From NCBI RefSeq assembly GCF_963583255.1, contig NC_084809.1:9798997-9862996 (forward strand): a DNA stretch of 64,000 bases, given 5' to 3'. Positions within the stretch are counted from its first letter, which is position 1, and each line of letters begins with the position of its first letter. The translations under genes were made by a program, and so were the position numbers. Positions 1 to 10,733 of this stretch are shown here, one piece after another. This stretch comes from Pyrus communis. Its lineage: Eukaryota > Streptophyta > Magnoliopsida > Rosales > Rosaceae. Under the pieces are notes generated by a model, which saw nothing but the letters and a program-made list of their open reading frames with translations, searched no databases and was not told where the DNA came from.

Positions 1-2776
1 GTATTTCTATCTGTTCATCTTCCTCTTTTCTTCCTAATTTTTCTAGAATACAATTGGCGGATCAGAACCCAAATCAGAGGCTAAGTCATCTGGGTATTCA
101 TGGGTCTGCTTTTTCAGCGTCAATGGCGAAGGTCTGCAATCAGGGAGTTTGGACTAGGTGCAGTGTGATTAGAGTGACTGTTGTGTGTTTTAGACGCACA
201 ACGATTTTTGTAAAAAAAAAAAAAAAAAAATTGGCTTTTTTGTTTAGAATTTTGGATTTTGATCTAGTTTTGAAAGTGGAAATGTTGCAGAAATTTTTGC
301 CTATTTTGCTTCAAATTTTGCAGGATATGGATTTGGAAATGGTAAATGAAAGGGGCGAAGTAGGGCATAGTTTATATATGGGACCTAGGTTCTGAATCTA
401 GCGAGGGACAAGTAGATGGGAGGGGCAAAGCGAGGAGGGACGAAGTAGGGAGGAGTTGGCTTAGCAGTCTGGCCGATTTTGGGGAGTCTCGCTAAGACCC
501 TTTAGCAAAGTGCTTAGTCTTGTTTAGTCGGAATAAGTCTCATTAAAGCTTGTTCTGGTTTGTATCAAACACAAGACTAAATTACCAATTAGTCCAATCC
601 AATATAATGAATGCTAGTGACTGCAAACAAACACACTCATACACTACCCCCTATGTAATTCACAAACAACCAACACATAATATTTGTGTGGTTCTCATTG
701 CCCAAAACTCCTAAAAAAAAAAACTCACATTTCAAAAAGGAGATTGATACCTTTCTCTAAAAGGAACCTCTCATGCAATTGCTTTTTGTACCATTGATTT
801 TGTGCACACAATAACCTCTCGATTGATTAAAATTTGAGTTACAAAAAAAAAAGAGAAAAATATAGCTCCACATGTCGGTCCCACCGACGAATCATTCGCA
901 TTCCAAATCACGCCAAACTTGCGGACAACCACCGGTTCCTCGCTCCCAACCGCGAGAGATTTTTCGATTTGAATGTTATATTATATGTTACTATATAAAT
1001 AATAAAATATATATATGTTAACAAATTAATAATTTAAAAAATAAAACTTTTCATCATTTATAAAAACACATAATGTACTATCCGTGTTTCGGTTCCAATG
1101 AAAATTTTTTTTCTCCACCGCGTGGTTCTACGTCAGCAGTCAGCTTTCGCCGCACACGTGGCGCTCATCCGCTGGGCCGCTGCCTGATTCAACTTTTTAA
1201 ACCCATTTTTTTAATTTCTTGCGCAGGTGCAATGGTTTGTTTTGTGTGGTTGAAATTGGAGTTGAAAAGTAACTGTCTGCTGAGATTTTGCCACGCGTCG
1301 AAACAGTATGGTCACGCTTCACGACGAGCGTTATGAAGGCCACGAAACACCTCCGCCGTGACCCCACCACCGTCTTCTCTCGTTCAAAACATAAACAGAA
1401 CAATGGACGCTTCTAATTTTATCCTCTATAAAATATCTTCATAAACTTGCTTAACTAATAATTTTTTACATTTTATAATACTTTCCTTTTGATTTTTCAA
1501 AATTGTATCACAAAAAATACTTCCGTGCATCAGAAAATATCTAAAATTATTTTTCTTTATAAGTAAGAGATTTTAAATTTCATTATCGTAAAAAAAAAAT
1601 TTACATTAAATGTCAAATAATAAGTACAAAAATTTATTTTTTGATTCGATTGAACATTGTAACGATGCTTCTCATGACTAGAAATTCAAGCGAAAGTAAT
1701 TAGCCAAATTTACCTTATATAAATAAAAAAAAATGATAAATTATAGCTCATGCAATTCAATTTATTAGAAACTAGTTTTTGCCTACATACTCTGTGTATA
1801 TGAACACAATTTTTTTAGAAAAATGGGAATGAGAGAGGGAGAGAGATAACTTGGGAGGGGAGTGGGAGGTTTTTGTTTGATTTTTTTTATTTATTTTAAA
1901 TATTAGAGATATTTTAACATTAGCTCTAGATGAGTTTTCAATAAAAATAGTAAAATTTGGACCTGTGAAATTATATTACTGCACATTATTTTTTTTGTGT
2001 GATAGAAGACTAAATAGTTTTTTCACGTTCTTTTACTTGACAAAGAAGGTTTCATTAATGTAGTTTTAGATAATTTATTTTCTAATTTTGACTCTTTTTT
2101 TCAATGCCACTATTTCTACTAACATGCTATCATCTAGATGCATGCTTTAAATATTTTGTGTTGTGAGACTTGTAACTCTATCAGTTATAGACACTTCACA
2201 ACTTATTTTCCATCAGAATATTTTAAAATATTACCCGCTCCGTTAGAATTATTAAGTTGAGCACTCGATTTAGGCTGCTAATATCCAGGAGAGAATCTTG
2301 CCTTGTATGGCTAGAAATGTTTTCCCATTCGACTTCTCAGGGTTTGGGCACTTTTTTTTTTTTTAAATTTAATTTCCACTTAAAAATATAAAAGAAAAAA
2401 AAAAGGTTATTTATTTGAACGTTAAAATTCCTTTTGAGTTTTTAAGTGAAACTGTCAAAAGTTTATCATGCAAAAGAAGTTCCAAAATTCTGCAAGGTGT
2501 TTGGAGGTTGTGATTTACAAGGATGGTGACGTAGTCAAATAGTGACACGTGGTGATTCTTCAAAATGCCGCTCAAACTTTTGGTGGAGAATTAGTTGCTG
2601 TTGGAGGCCCCACTTCGCACCACAGTTGGTAGCAGCCAGATATTTTTTCAGGGTATCTCAAATTTATTATTTAATATTACAAAGGCCAAAGAACTGTTCT
2701 TCACTATTTTACCCCCTTTTTATTATCGTTTTACTGAATTCACCCTCAACACCAAATAATGCCACAATATTTTTTA
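1..2776. other. AT-rich intergenic DNA, no gene recognised
   Basis: No convincing coding region was seen. The ORF-sized stretches here (54-395, 1073-1336) are low-complexity or have no recognisable domain. Poly-A/T runs are frequent. Around 480-640 there are short inverted fragments of the type found in degraded MITEs, but no clean ends could be defined. Confidence 0.5.
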
Positions 2777-3981
2777 GGGTTAAATTCTGTTTACTACCTT
2801 CATGTTACATGATTTTCAACATTTAGCACATAAAGTTTTTTTCGTCCCAAAGTCATACCTAAAGTGTTAATTTTGGGACAGTTTCATACATCCGTTAGTT
2901 TGACTAATAAGTCTTCCGTTAATTGGTGACGTGATGCCCACGTAGACAATGACTGGGCGCCACATGTTATTAAAAAATTTAAAAAATTAAACTATTAAAA
3001 TAATTAATTAAATAAAAGTTAAAAAAAAAAAAAAATCCTTGGGTCTCTTTGTCTTCCCCACCCCGATCCCCTTCCCTTCTCCCTCTGCACCTCTGCACAT
3101 CCGCTCTCTCTCACTCCCCAAATCCCCAGATCCCTCTGCACCTTTGCACATCCATCCTTCTCCAGATCCCCTTTGTCTTCCCCACCGATCCCCCACCCCG
3201 AGCGACTTGCTATGACACGTGCGACAATAGAGGCCTTTCTGTGGAAGAGAGGGTCATCGTGCTTCCATCCAAGGACGAGGGACTTGTCAGGTTCCCGGAG
3301 CTTGACAGAGTGGAGTGTGTGGGAGTTGAGGATGGTGCGGACGGCGTTGAGTTCTTGGATGGTGAGGGGGTCGAGAGGGTGGTGGGGGGTGTCGGAGCTG
3401 TGGTCTTTGGGGCGGGGCGTTGGGATAGGGGGTTTATATTGGATGCGGTTTTTGGAGGAGCACTAGGCAGAGTTTGTTGCGCAGTTGCGGAGGTCGGAGA
3501 CGTACGGGCGGCGCGTAAGGGAGGTGGGACCAAGTGAAGAGGAAGACTAGGCCTATGCAGAGGGAAAGGGAGAAAAAACGCAAGAATCTCCGATCTTCCA
3601 TGGATTCTATGTTTCTGAGTTGAGTTTGAGGGAGGGGGAAGAATGGATGTACAGAGGTGCCGAAAAATAAGGGAGGGGAGTCGGGGTGGGGAAGACAAAG
3701 GGGATCTAGGGATTTTTTTTTATTACTTTTATTTAATTAATTATTTTAATAGTTTAATTAATTTTTAATTTTTAAAATTTCCACGTGGATGACACATGGT
3801 ACCCAATCATTGTCCACACGGGCGTCATGTCACAGTTAACGGAAGACTTAATAGTTTGACTAACGGATGTATGAGACTGTCCTAAAATTTACACTTTAGG
3901 TATGACTATGGGATGAAAAAAACTTGATGCATTAAATGTTGAAAACCACGAAACATGAGGGTAGTAAACAGTCTTTTGCCC
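2777..3981. mobile_element. Non-autonomous Mutator-like element (Pack-MULE) with long terminal inverted repeats
   Basis: The two ends are inverted copies of each other over more than 200 bp: the left arm starts GGGTTAAATTCTGTTTACTA and the right arm ends in the matching TAGTAAACAGTC...GCCC. Both arms carry the same ordered blocks, including the TTGGGACAG, CCGTTAGTTTGAC and GACACATG-like segments. The flanks are TATTTTTTA (2768-2776) and TATTTTTTT (3982-3990), an 8/9 match that fits the 9-bp target duplication of Mutator-like elements. No transposase is present. The centre is GC-rich, unlike the surroundings, and holds a captured amine oxidase fragment bounded by a second, inner inverted pair of C-rich segments (about 3045-3110 and 3630-3700). 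Family is inferred from TIR length and duplication size. Confidence 0.8.
3215..3500 (-). pseudogene. Captured copper amine oxidase exon fragment inside a Pack-MULE
   Basis: Read on the minus strand, one frame from about 3480 to 3215 gives a peptide with the N-terminal signature of plant copper amine oxidases: HPLDPLTIQELNAVRTIL, then LREPDKSLVLGWKHDDPL, then RKASIVARV. This matches the conserved start of the D2/D3 region in CuAO proteins, as I know the family. There is an in-frame stop a little upstream (S-A-stop-C-S-S), and no topaquinone or copper-ligand region follows, so it cannot encode an active oxidase. It lies wholly between the inverted repeats of the MULE. The high GC content and biased codon use match a donor gene rather than the AT-rich flanks. 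The parent gene is not in this window. Confidence 0.82.
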
Positions 3982-3990
3982 TATTTTTTT

Positions 3991-4873
3991 AGTAGAGAGT
4001 TAATGCTAGTGAATTAAATAGTTAACTGTTAATGAAAGAGTAAGAATCAAACTCGCACCGTAATACATAAAAATTATCGTGTTCTGTTATGCGGTAAAAC
4101 GTCATCTGCGATAGTGCCACAATGTTTAGTTTTTCTTAATATGTTTTAATAAAAAAAATGATGTCCTTATAAATGGAGAAATATTACAAACTTATAGTGA
4201 TCATATACATAAAATACTGCAACTGAAATCAAGTTTTGATTCCTTTATAATGCAATTAGTTTTTAGGGCATTTCTCTACACAATGAAACTTAGAGTACGA
4301 ACAACAAGCAATATTCTTGAATTTAAAGACCATGCGAATTTGGTGAGAAGTTTGAAAATGGTAACCATGTTACTTAAAGAATTTGAAACTGAAAATCAAT
4401 GGGTCAAACATGTTATAATTATAATCGATAAAAAGAAAGTTTCTGTATGAGCCTTATCTTTTAAACCTCAGAATTTTTTTAGCTTCACCATTGGATAATG
4501 AAAAGCGATTCAATTAATATGAGGTTTTGCGAAGAAAAAAAAAATGTAATTAGAAGGGGATAGAAATGCAATAATGAAAAGTAAGAGGAGTGAAGGTTGC
4601 AAAACCCAGAGGTTGGAATACATGGAATACATGAGATAAGAGCATAAGTGGGCAGATTTCGAGGGAAACGAGGATTATGTGGAGAGAGACTGAGTTGTGT
4701 GTTAGAGGAGAAGTCTTGGAAGGCAGAATACAGACATGAACTCACGCACACTTATTTCTCTTCCTCTCCCTCTCCTCCTCTCATCATTCCTTCTCCTCCA
4801 TAACTTTTCTTCCTCCACTCAAACACTCCCTACGTTTCCAACCATAAAATTATAAAAATTATAAATAAAAATA

Positions 4874-4919
<46 letters not shown>

Positions 4920-5100
4920 ACCTCTCTGTCACTCCACACACCATTTCATTCCTCCACTCCACACCGCCTTTCTCTCCATATAATCCCCCTCGCCACACCC
5001 ACATATCCTCTCACCGTACCAACTCTCCCAAACTCCTCCCAAACTCCCAAATCGTCTCGAGACTTCGATTCCTCTTCTTCGCTCCGCAGGAAATTGAGAA
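3991..5100. promoter_or_regulatory. Upstream region and probable 5' UTR of the BBX gene, with CT microsatellite
   Basis: About 1.1 kb without a recognised gene precedes the BBX start codon. A TATA-like TATAAATA lies at about 4859-4866. A pure CT repeat (about 4881-4918) and further CT-rich sequence lead up to the ATG at 5101, a common arrangement for plant 5' untranslated leaders. The exact transcription start cannot be read from sequence. Confidence 0.45.
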
Positions 5101-5916
5101 ATGAAGAAAGTTTACAGGTCTTGCGAGCTCTGCGACCAGGAAGCCTCTTTCTACTGCCCCTCCGACTCCGCCTTCCTCTGCTCCCGCTGCGACGCCCGCG
5201 TCCACCAGGCCAACTTCCTCGTCGCCCGCCACCTCCGCCAGCCTCTCTGCTCCAACTGCAAATCTGTTGCAGGAACCCTCGATCTCCACTCTCTCTGCTC
5301 CTCCTGCTCGCCTGAAAATTTTCCCGGTCACTGCGACGGCGACGCCAAATCGTCTTCGTCGTCGGATTGTTCCGCCTGTATCTCCAGCACAGAAATGGGG
5401 ACCACAAAGACCGGGTATGAGAATCGGAAATCCGAGAGCTCCGTGACGGATGTTTCCGGTTCGAATGTTCCGTACAAATTCTCAGGCATAAAGAGGAATA
5501 TCCTGCCCAAATTTTCCGGCGCAAGGAGGAATAATAGCGTACGGAGGGTGCGAGCGCGAACTTCGAGGAGCGTGGATGCGAAAGCGGAGGGCAGTTTCGT
5601 AAATTGGTTTAAGAAGCTTGGGGTGAATGGTAATTTGGCGGCTGCGGTGGTTGCGACCGCGTCAAATGCGTTTGGATTTTGCCTGGAGCGGTTGGCGAGT
5701 GTGCCTCCGAGAGTGTGCCTCGCGGCGTCGTTTTGGTTCGGGTTGAGATTCTGTGGGGACAGGTCGGTTTTTACGTGTCAGAATTTGAGACGCGTGGAGG
5801 AGCTCTCCGGAGTGCCGGTTAAGCTGATCCTGGCCGTCGAAGCTAAGCTCGGGAGTGAGCTGAGAGTGAGGCGCGCACGGCGGGACGATCTGGAGGAAGG
5901 CTGGGCGGAGTGTTGA
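5101..5916 (+). CDS. Single B-box zinc-finger protein, BBX32-like
   Basis: Intronless, 271 residues. A type-1 B-box occupies residues 8-44, with the zinc ligands in the expected spacing (C8, C11, C19, C27, C30, H35, H44). A degenerate second cysteine cluster follows (C50, C53, C66, C69) with no complete second B-box and no CCT domain. The serine-rich acidic linker and arginine-rich middle lead to a conserved C-terminal block (residues about 160-271) ending EEGWAEC. This layout matches BBX32-type proteins, which in Arabidopsis act as transcriptional co-regulators that bind other BBX proteins and dampen HY5-driven photomorphogenesis. Here the protein is somewhat longer than Arabidopsis BBX32 (about 225 aa). 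The start is the first ATG after a CT-rich leader. Role in this species is inferred from family; membership in the single-B-box group is read directly. Confidence 0.88.
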   Translation: MKKVYRSCELCDQEASFYCPSDSAFLCSRCDARVHQANFLVARHLRQPLCSNCKSVAGTLDLHSLCSSCSPENFPGHCDGDAKSSSSSDCSACISSTEMGTTKTGYENRKSESSVTDVSGSNVPYKFSGIKRNILPKFSGARRNNSVRRVRARTSRSVDAKAEGSFVNWFKKLGVNGNLAAAVVATASNAFGFCLERLASVPPRVCLAASFWFGLRFCGDRSVFTCQNLRRVEELSGVPVKLILAVEAKLGSELRVRRARRDDLEEGWAEC

Positions 5917-7359
5917 GACTTGAAAGCGTGTGGAGTCCTTTCGCACGTGCCGCTGCGTACGCGTGTGAACTCCGGTGTCAATTATGATAGTGATTAACTA
6001 GTCCGTAGAACATTTAATTAGGCTCCAGCTGTGGGGAAAATGATTAAATTAACTTTGTAATTTCGATTGGTTTTCATTAGATCACAACCAGAAATTCTTG
6101 AAAATCGATCGATCTTGGTCACATTTTCACCACTAATTTTGGTTCTTCTTAGTGTTTTAATTCTTGAACATTTTATGGCTATTAATGCCCTAATATCGCT
6201 AGGGCTCAAAGTCTTATGGTAGAGGATTTTAGCTTAGATTCACGACACCACAAGAGTTTGTTGACTCTCAAAGTGACCTCTTGTCCACATTTTGATTAGT
6301 GAGAGCAGAAAATTAGGAATGATGAATATCTTAGAGATTTTTCAATTATATTTATTCATTATATATCGTGTGATTAGAAATTATTGTAAATTTTTTTATT
6401 TAAAATTAAATGTAAACAGTACTACATCAAAATTAATATCGCAATATACAATAAACAGATATGATTGGACGATCCTTGGAATACTCCTAAAAGTATCCAC
6501 AGAGGGTCCTCATTCGAAAATTAGTGCCACACTATTCAAAGAAAGATCCATGTTACTAAAATGATGGGATTCCGCAAATGATGATTTAGTCTAGTAAAAT
6601 TAAGTCCCTTTATTTTGTTAGATCTCAAATTTCATGGACATATGTTTTTTATATTATTAATTAACCCTTAATTATCTCTCTCATCAAAATATGCAACTAA
6701 GTTTAATACGAAAGTATAAGGTTACAAAGAAAACCCTCTCGAGCAGTTCAAACTACAATGCTTCATAACCACATTGATACATCATTAGGGAGGATTTGCA
6801 ACCAAACAACATAAGTAAGAAAAAGAGTTACACGCATCTGCCTTAAAATTAGTCTCCTAATGGATAATATGCAACCAAACTTTTGTCTTTGTTGCTATAA
6901 ATGAAATACGTTTCTCGCACAACCGTATTATCATATGTGGTACAAGATATTAGGATGTGTTACCAGTCACCACATAATTATAAGATGCATGTGTGTGGTG
7001 GGTTCACATTTGTTGACATTTTCTTAAATTACACTCGACACTTGTGTTCAAAGCTATCACTCATCAAGTTAACTTGCTCATCTGACCAAGTAAACTTCAA
7101 AATATTGAGAGGGTCCGTTTTAGATAGTGTGGTAGTAAATTTGCCAGGTCTCAGTACGTAAAAGCAACCAGAAGGAAGAGGAATACTAAATAGGCAAGTT
7201 AGATGACATACGATGGAATTCATAAATAAGTTGGTATATTCAGTACAAAGAGTAGAACAATTGCAGGACCACCTGTCGGTTCAACAATGCAATGTCACCT
7301 ACAAAAAAATTTACAAATAACATTAGATCATTTTACCTAAACAACATAGTGATAGAACC

Positions 7360-7585
7360 ATTATAGGGTGACCTCATGGTTAAGAACGAATTTCAAACTC
7401 GTATTCCACACGGTATGTTCTCGGTTCGATTCTTAATGCTGGTGAACCCTGCGATGATGGTCAGGGAGAGGCTAAAGTGCCTCTGTGAGCCTTCCCGACC
7501 CCTGAAAATGTAGACTGTCGAGGCAAAATCACCAACTAATATCCTTCTTGAAAGATACAGAAAAAGCCAACACGATGACGGTAAA
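7360..7585 (+). repeat. tRNA-derived SINE-like repeat
   Basis: The segment has a pol III B-box-like CGGTTCGATTC preceded at suitable distance by an A-box-like GACCTCATGGTTAAGA. A body follows with AGGGAGAGGCTAAAGTGCC and CCTTCCCGACCC. This is the usual arrangement of plant tRNA-derived SINE heads. No clear target duplication or poly-A/T tail was found, so the ends are approximate. Confidence 0.45.
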
Positions 7586-8270
7586 GCTTGTTCCACGTGA
7601 GTCATTATATACAAAGATAGGGTCCATAAAATAAAGCAGATATCATTTTTAAGATCAAGTACGATATTTATTCATTGAAATTTCGGAATGCATACAAACA
7701 TAGAGGGTAGAGTGCAATTACATGGGCCTCGACAAATTGAGGACTAAACGTGTTGATTTTGATTTCCGAGGCACTGAGAAGGGTTTGGTGGAGGAGGAGA
7801 AAGAAACATTCAATAAGTTAGGCATGTATGTGGCTGCAGTCAGTAGTAGTTGCAAGAATCCAATGAAAAGAGAGATTAGTGGGAGGATTATTTTCAAGCA
7901 TGATTTCTTAATTGGTAGTAATTAATGATTGTCACTGCCACGGATTGGACACATTTCCGTCTTTGTACAAGCCTCGTGTATAATTAATAATTATCTGTCT
8001 AGACAATTAGGTCTGTGTAAAGATGCCTTGCCGACCCTGAATCCCATCTTTGGTTGGTTGGAGATCAATTGTTTTCTGCATCCATGGCCTATGAGATTTG
8101 TAGGGCTTTTTCTTGGCAAGAAGAGAGAGAGAAGAAATGCATCAGATCGTTAAAATATTACGGAATGAGTTTCATAAAAATATGTATCAATATTAGGTAA
8201 AATGTAATGTTAAATTTGCTTCCATAATTATATATGTATGTATTGTGAGCATTTTAGTACATGGTAAAAT

Positions 8271-8375
8271 GATTTTTTTTTTTTTTTTTTTTTTTTATGG
8301 CAAGAAGATCATCTAATTATTATAACCTAGGGTTTAGGAGGATCTAATTATTATAACCTAGGGTTTAGGAGGAGA
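8271..8375 (+). repeat. Poly-T tract and 31-bp tandem duplication
   Basis: A run of about 25 T (8271-8296) is followed by two tandem copies of a 31-bp unit containing ATAACCTAGGGTTTAGGAG. CCTAGGGTTTAG includes one plant telomere-like TTTAGGG-related motif, but there is no telomeric array. Confidence 0.6.
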
Positions 8376-8499
8376 GAAATTTGAACGGGGCGGGCACATT
8401 GTCTAGCCATCTACATTTGCACATGGTTAAATGATTTCAAATAATAAAAGAGATGGAAATTTTAGATGTCAATACAATCTAATGTTATTCTTTTCACTT

Positions 8500-8610
8500 A
8501 TAATTGAGATGAGATTCGACTCTCGTGAATGAGAGTTCAATACCAAATTATTGTTCGCTCGTTGTGGGACTTAACTCAACCTCTGCCTCTAATATCATTG
8601 TATATAAAAA
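8500..8610 (+). repeat. Degraded SINE-like repeat
   Basis: GAGATTCGACTCTCGTGAATG, then TCAATACCAAATTATTGTTC, then a GTGGGACTTAACTCAACC block and an A-rich end line up with the better preserved copy at about 54010-54170 in the same orientation. The two share the order of blocks and the A-rich 3' end, so they appear to be members of one SINE family. Confidence 0.45.
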
Positions 8611-8862
8611 AAGAAATGGTTATCAGCTTGCGAGTTTCATAGCCTGTTCAAATTCAAGCTGAAAAAGTTTGGAATTTGGAAGATCCAAACAAAATTTGTC
8701 ATCAAACGCATTGGGGGAGATAATGCAGAACTAATCTTCCTGTTTCACTAACCATACATGCTTAGTCCAAGCAGAAATCCAAGCCGTCTTCTCAAACGTA
8801 GTTTGAAGTATTATTTGTTAACAAAAATCTGGAAAAGTTCCTAATCCAAGCTTGGAAGAATA

Positions 8863-10733
8863 TCACTGTTCTTGGCAGTGACTGATTGTAAATCTTCCTT
8901 CTACAGCAAGCTTAGGCAAAAATTCTCGGAGACTAACGCCGCGAGGACCCGGCGTGACATGGTTAATGTTGCCCCAACTTGGACACAACTCTTCCAGACC
9001 AGCCGCTGAGTTCTCCAGGCTCTTACTTCTCCCTATCCCGGGGCACCATTCACCCGGAACCAACCCTCCTGAAGTCCGATTCAGGACACTCTCATCGATC
9101 TTTTTTAGCACCGGATCATCATCTGCTCGAAACGGTCTTGCAAAGGCTGCTCCACTTGCCAGCATTTGATCGTAGTGTGATATGTTTAGGACTTGCGCTT
9201 CTCCGAGCGCATTCGTGTCCCAAATAATGTACCTTAGGTCATTGTTCACTAGAGAGTTTTGGAACTCAGGTGAGCTGCAGATGATTGTGTGGAAGTAGGA
9301 TTCAAGAGGGAAGGGCACATTGCTGAGGTACATCAGTAGCTTCCTGGGAAAGTTATCCCATCCTTTGACACAGTAGTCAATGAAATCTCGGGTTAAAATC
9401 GTCCAAGGCGAACCTATATATTTCACAAAATTATAATGAAACTTAGAATTTCGCCAACTTGCAGCTATTCTAATCGCATAACATGTTGAATACGAGAGGT
9501 TTTCAGTAACACTACATGTCAGTGTGACTGTCAGCTCACAAGTTTCTCGTTGAAACAAAATCAGTTGAAATTCTTTAAGAACAACTTACCTCCAAAGATT
9601 TTGAAAGCATCTGGCATGGTTCTGTTCTCTACAATATACAAAAGAGGAGCAACATGTTGAAGGTATAAGCTAGGATCGTCAACGATTCGATCCATATGCC
9701 TGCAGAAAACCAACTTCCATTTAGAAAACTCAGGCCATGGTAAATGGTGAGTGAAAAACTCAAGGTGCCTAATTTCTTTGCAGAAAAATATACAAGAGAA
9801 ACTAAAAATGGATAAAAAGGTATTTTTCTTACTCTTTCCAGCCAGTCTTGTTTGTAAAATGAATAAAATTGGTATTCCTTGGCAATGAAGTGAAAGCATG
9901 GAGCAGATCTGATGAACACAAAAAGTTTAACAAATTTCTAGTCAGTAAATCAAATTAATCAGTTAATCAAGATGGTTATACAAACTAAAGTCATAAAGTT
10001 GCCAAGTATACATGTATTCTATCGAAACTAAAAACGAAATCGTTATCAGAATGACCATTAGGATACTGAAACCCGAAAAAAAAAAAAAAAAATTCCTGTC
10101 ATTATAGATATTTAAATGGCCAGATTTAAGTGATTTTCAGCATTAAGTGAGTTTGCCAATGATTTAAGTGCTTTTGATGTGAAAGCACTCACCATCCTGA
10201 TTCATGAGTGGATAGTCAGAAGCACTTAAAGTGATGAACCAGTCCCAATCTGCACTGAGCTTTAGAAGCAATGCTGCAGCATTAAGTGTGGCAGCAAGAG
10301 CAGAAGACCCCATCTGGTTAAGAGCGTAACTTTTCCCAACAACATAAACATTTCCGAAAGATTGAAAAACTCTTTCGGATTGAACAGAGAGAGCTAGCTG
10401 CCCTCTATCATAATCCGATGAACCCGAATCAAGCTGCAGCAAATAATGATTTCTTGGATGATATATTGCCTTCAAAAGCCTCAAAATCTTCTCACTTTCT
10501 CCTTTAGTTCCACATATCCAATAAGCAAAGATTGGGGGATTGCCATTCCCTTTTAGTGGCGCTCTCATTGAGAGTTGGTTTTTGTTGCCATATCCAGAAA
10601 ACACATTGTGAGATGATCTTGAAATTGCTCCCAGCAGGACTAAAGTAACCGAAAGTGCTAGGATCCATAGACGATAACCAAAACACCACGAAGAAGTGTT
10701 TGGTGTTCTCATTGGGGGAAGCTTTAGAACCAT
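8863..10733 (-). CDS. GT14 family glycosyltransferase, beta-glucuronosyltransferase (GlcAT14)-like
   Basis: Four exons on the minus strand: 10193-10733, 9833-9908, 9590-9699 and 8863-9413. All have GT-AG borders and together give 425 residues. A short cytoplasmic N-terminus is followed by one hydrophobic anchor (residues about 20-38), the type II topology of Golgi glycosyltransferases. The core-2/I-branching-like domain follows, with family landmarks FAYWICGTKG, SASDYPLMNQDGDLLHAF, TNKTGWKE, MPDAFKIF, GSPWTILTRDFIDYCV, PLESYFHTIICSSPEFQ and SGAAFARPF. In Arabidopsis the plant GT14 group adds glucuronic acid to type II arabinogalactan side chains; that substrate is inferred here. Length is normal for the group, and no frameshift or stop interrupts the model. 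The first ATG is chosen because it precedes the anchor directly; a downstream in-frame M at residue 8 is a possible alternative. Confidence 0.9.

Larger units (their letters stand above)
5917..8862. other. Intergenic region with SINE-like and simple repeats
   Basis: No gene was recognised over almost 3 kb between the BBX stop and the 3' end of the GT14 gene. Short ORFs such as 7722-7925 show no domain. The region holds a tRNA-derived SINE-like repeat near 7.4 kb, a 31-bp tandem duplication at 8.3 kb, a poly-T tract and a degraded SINE near 8.5 kb, listed separately. Confidence 0.5.

Noticed and set aside
1073..1336. 87-codon plus-strand frame in a GC-richer patch
   Set aside because: No recognisable domain, no splice partners and no continuation; left as intergenic.
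3049..3698. Two overlapping 162-codon frames on opposite strands
   Set aside because: Both start in the inner inverted repeat of the Pack-MULE and are not in the frame that shows amine oxidase similarity.
4946..5524. 192-codon minus-strand frame
   Set aside because: Antisense shadow of the GC-rich B-box coding sequence and CT-rich leader; arginine-rich with no domain.
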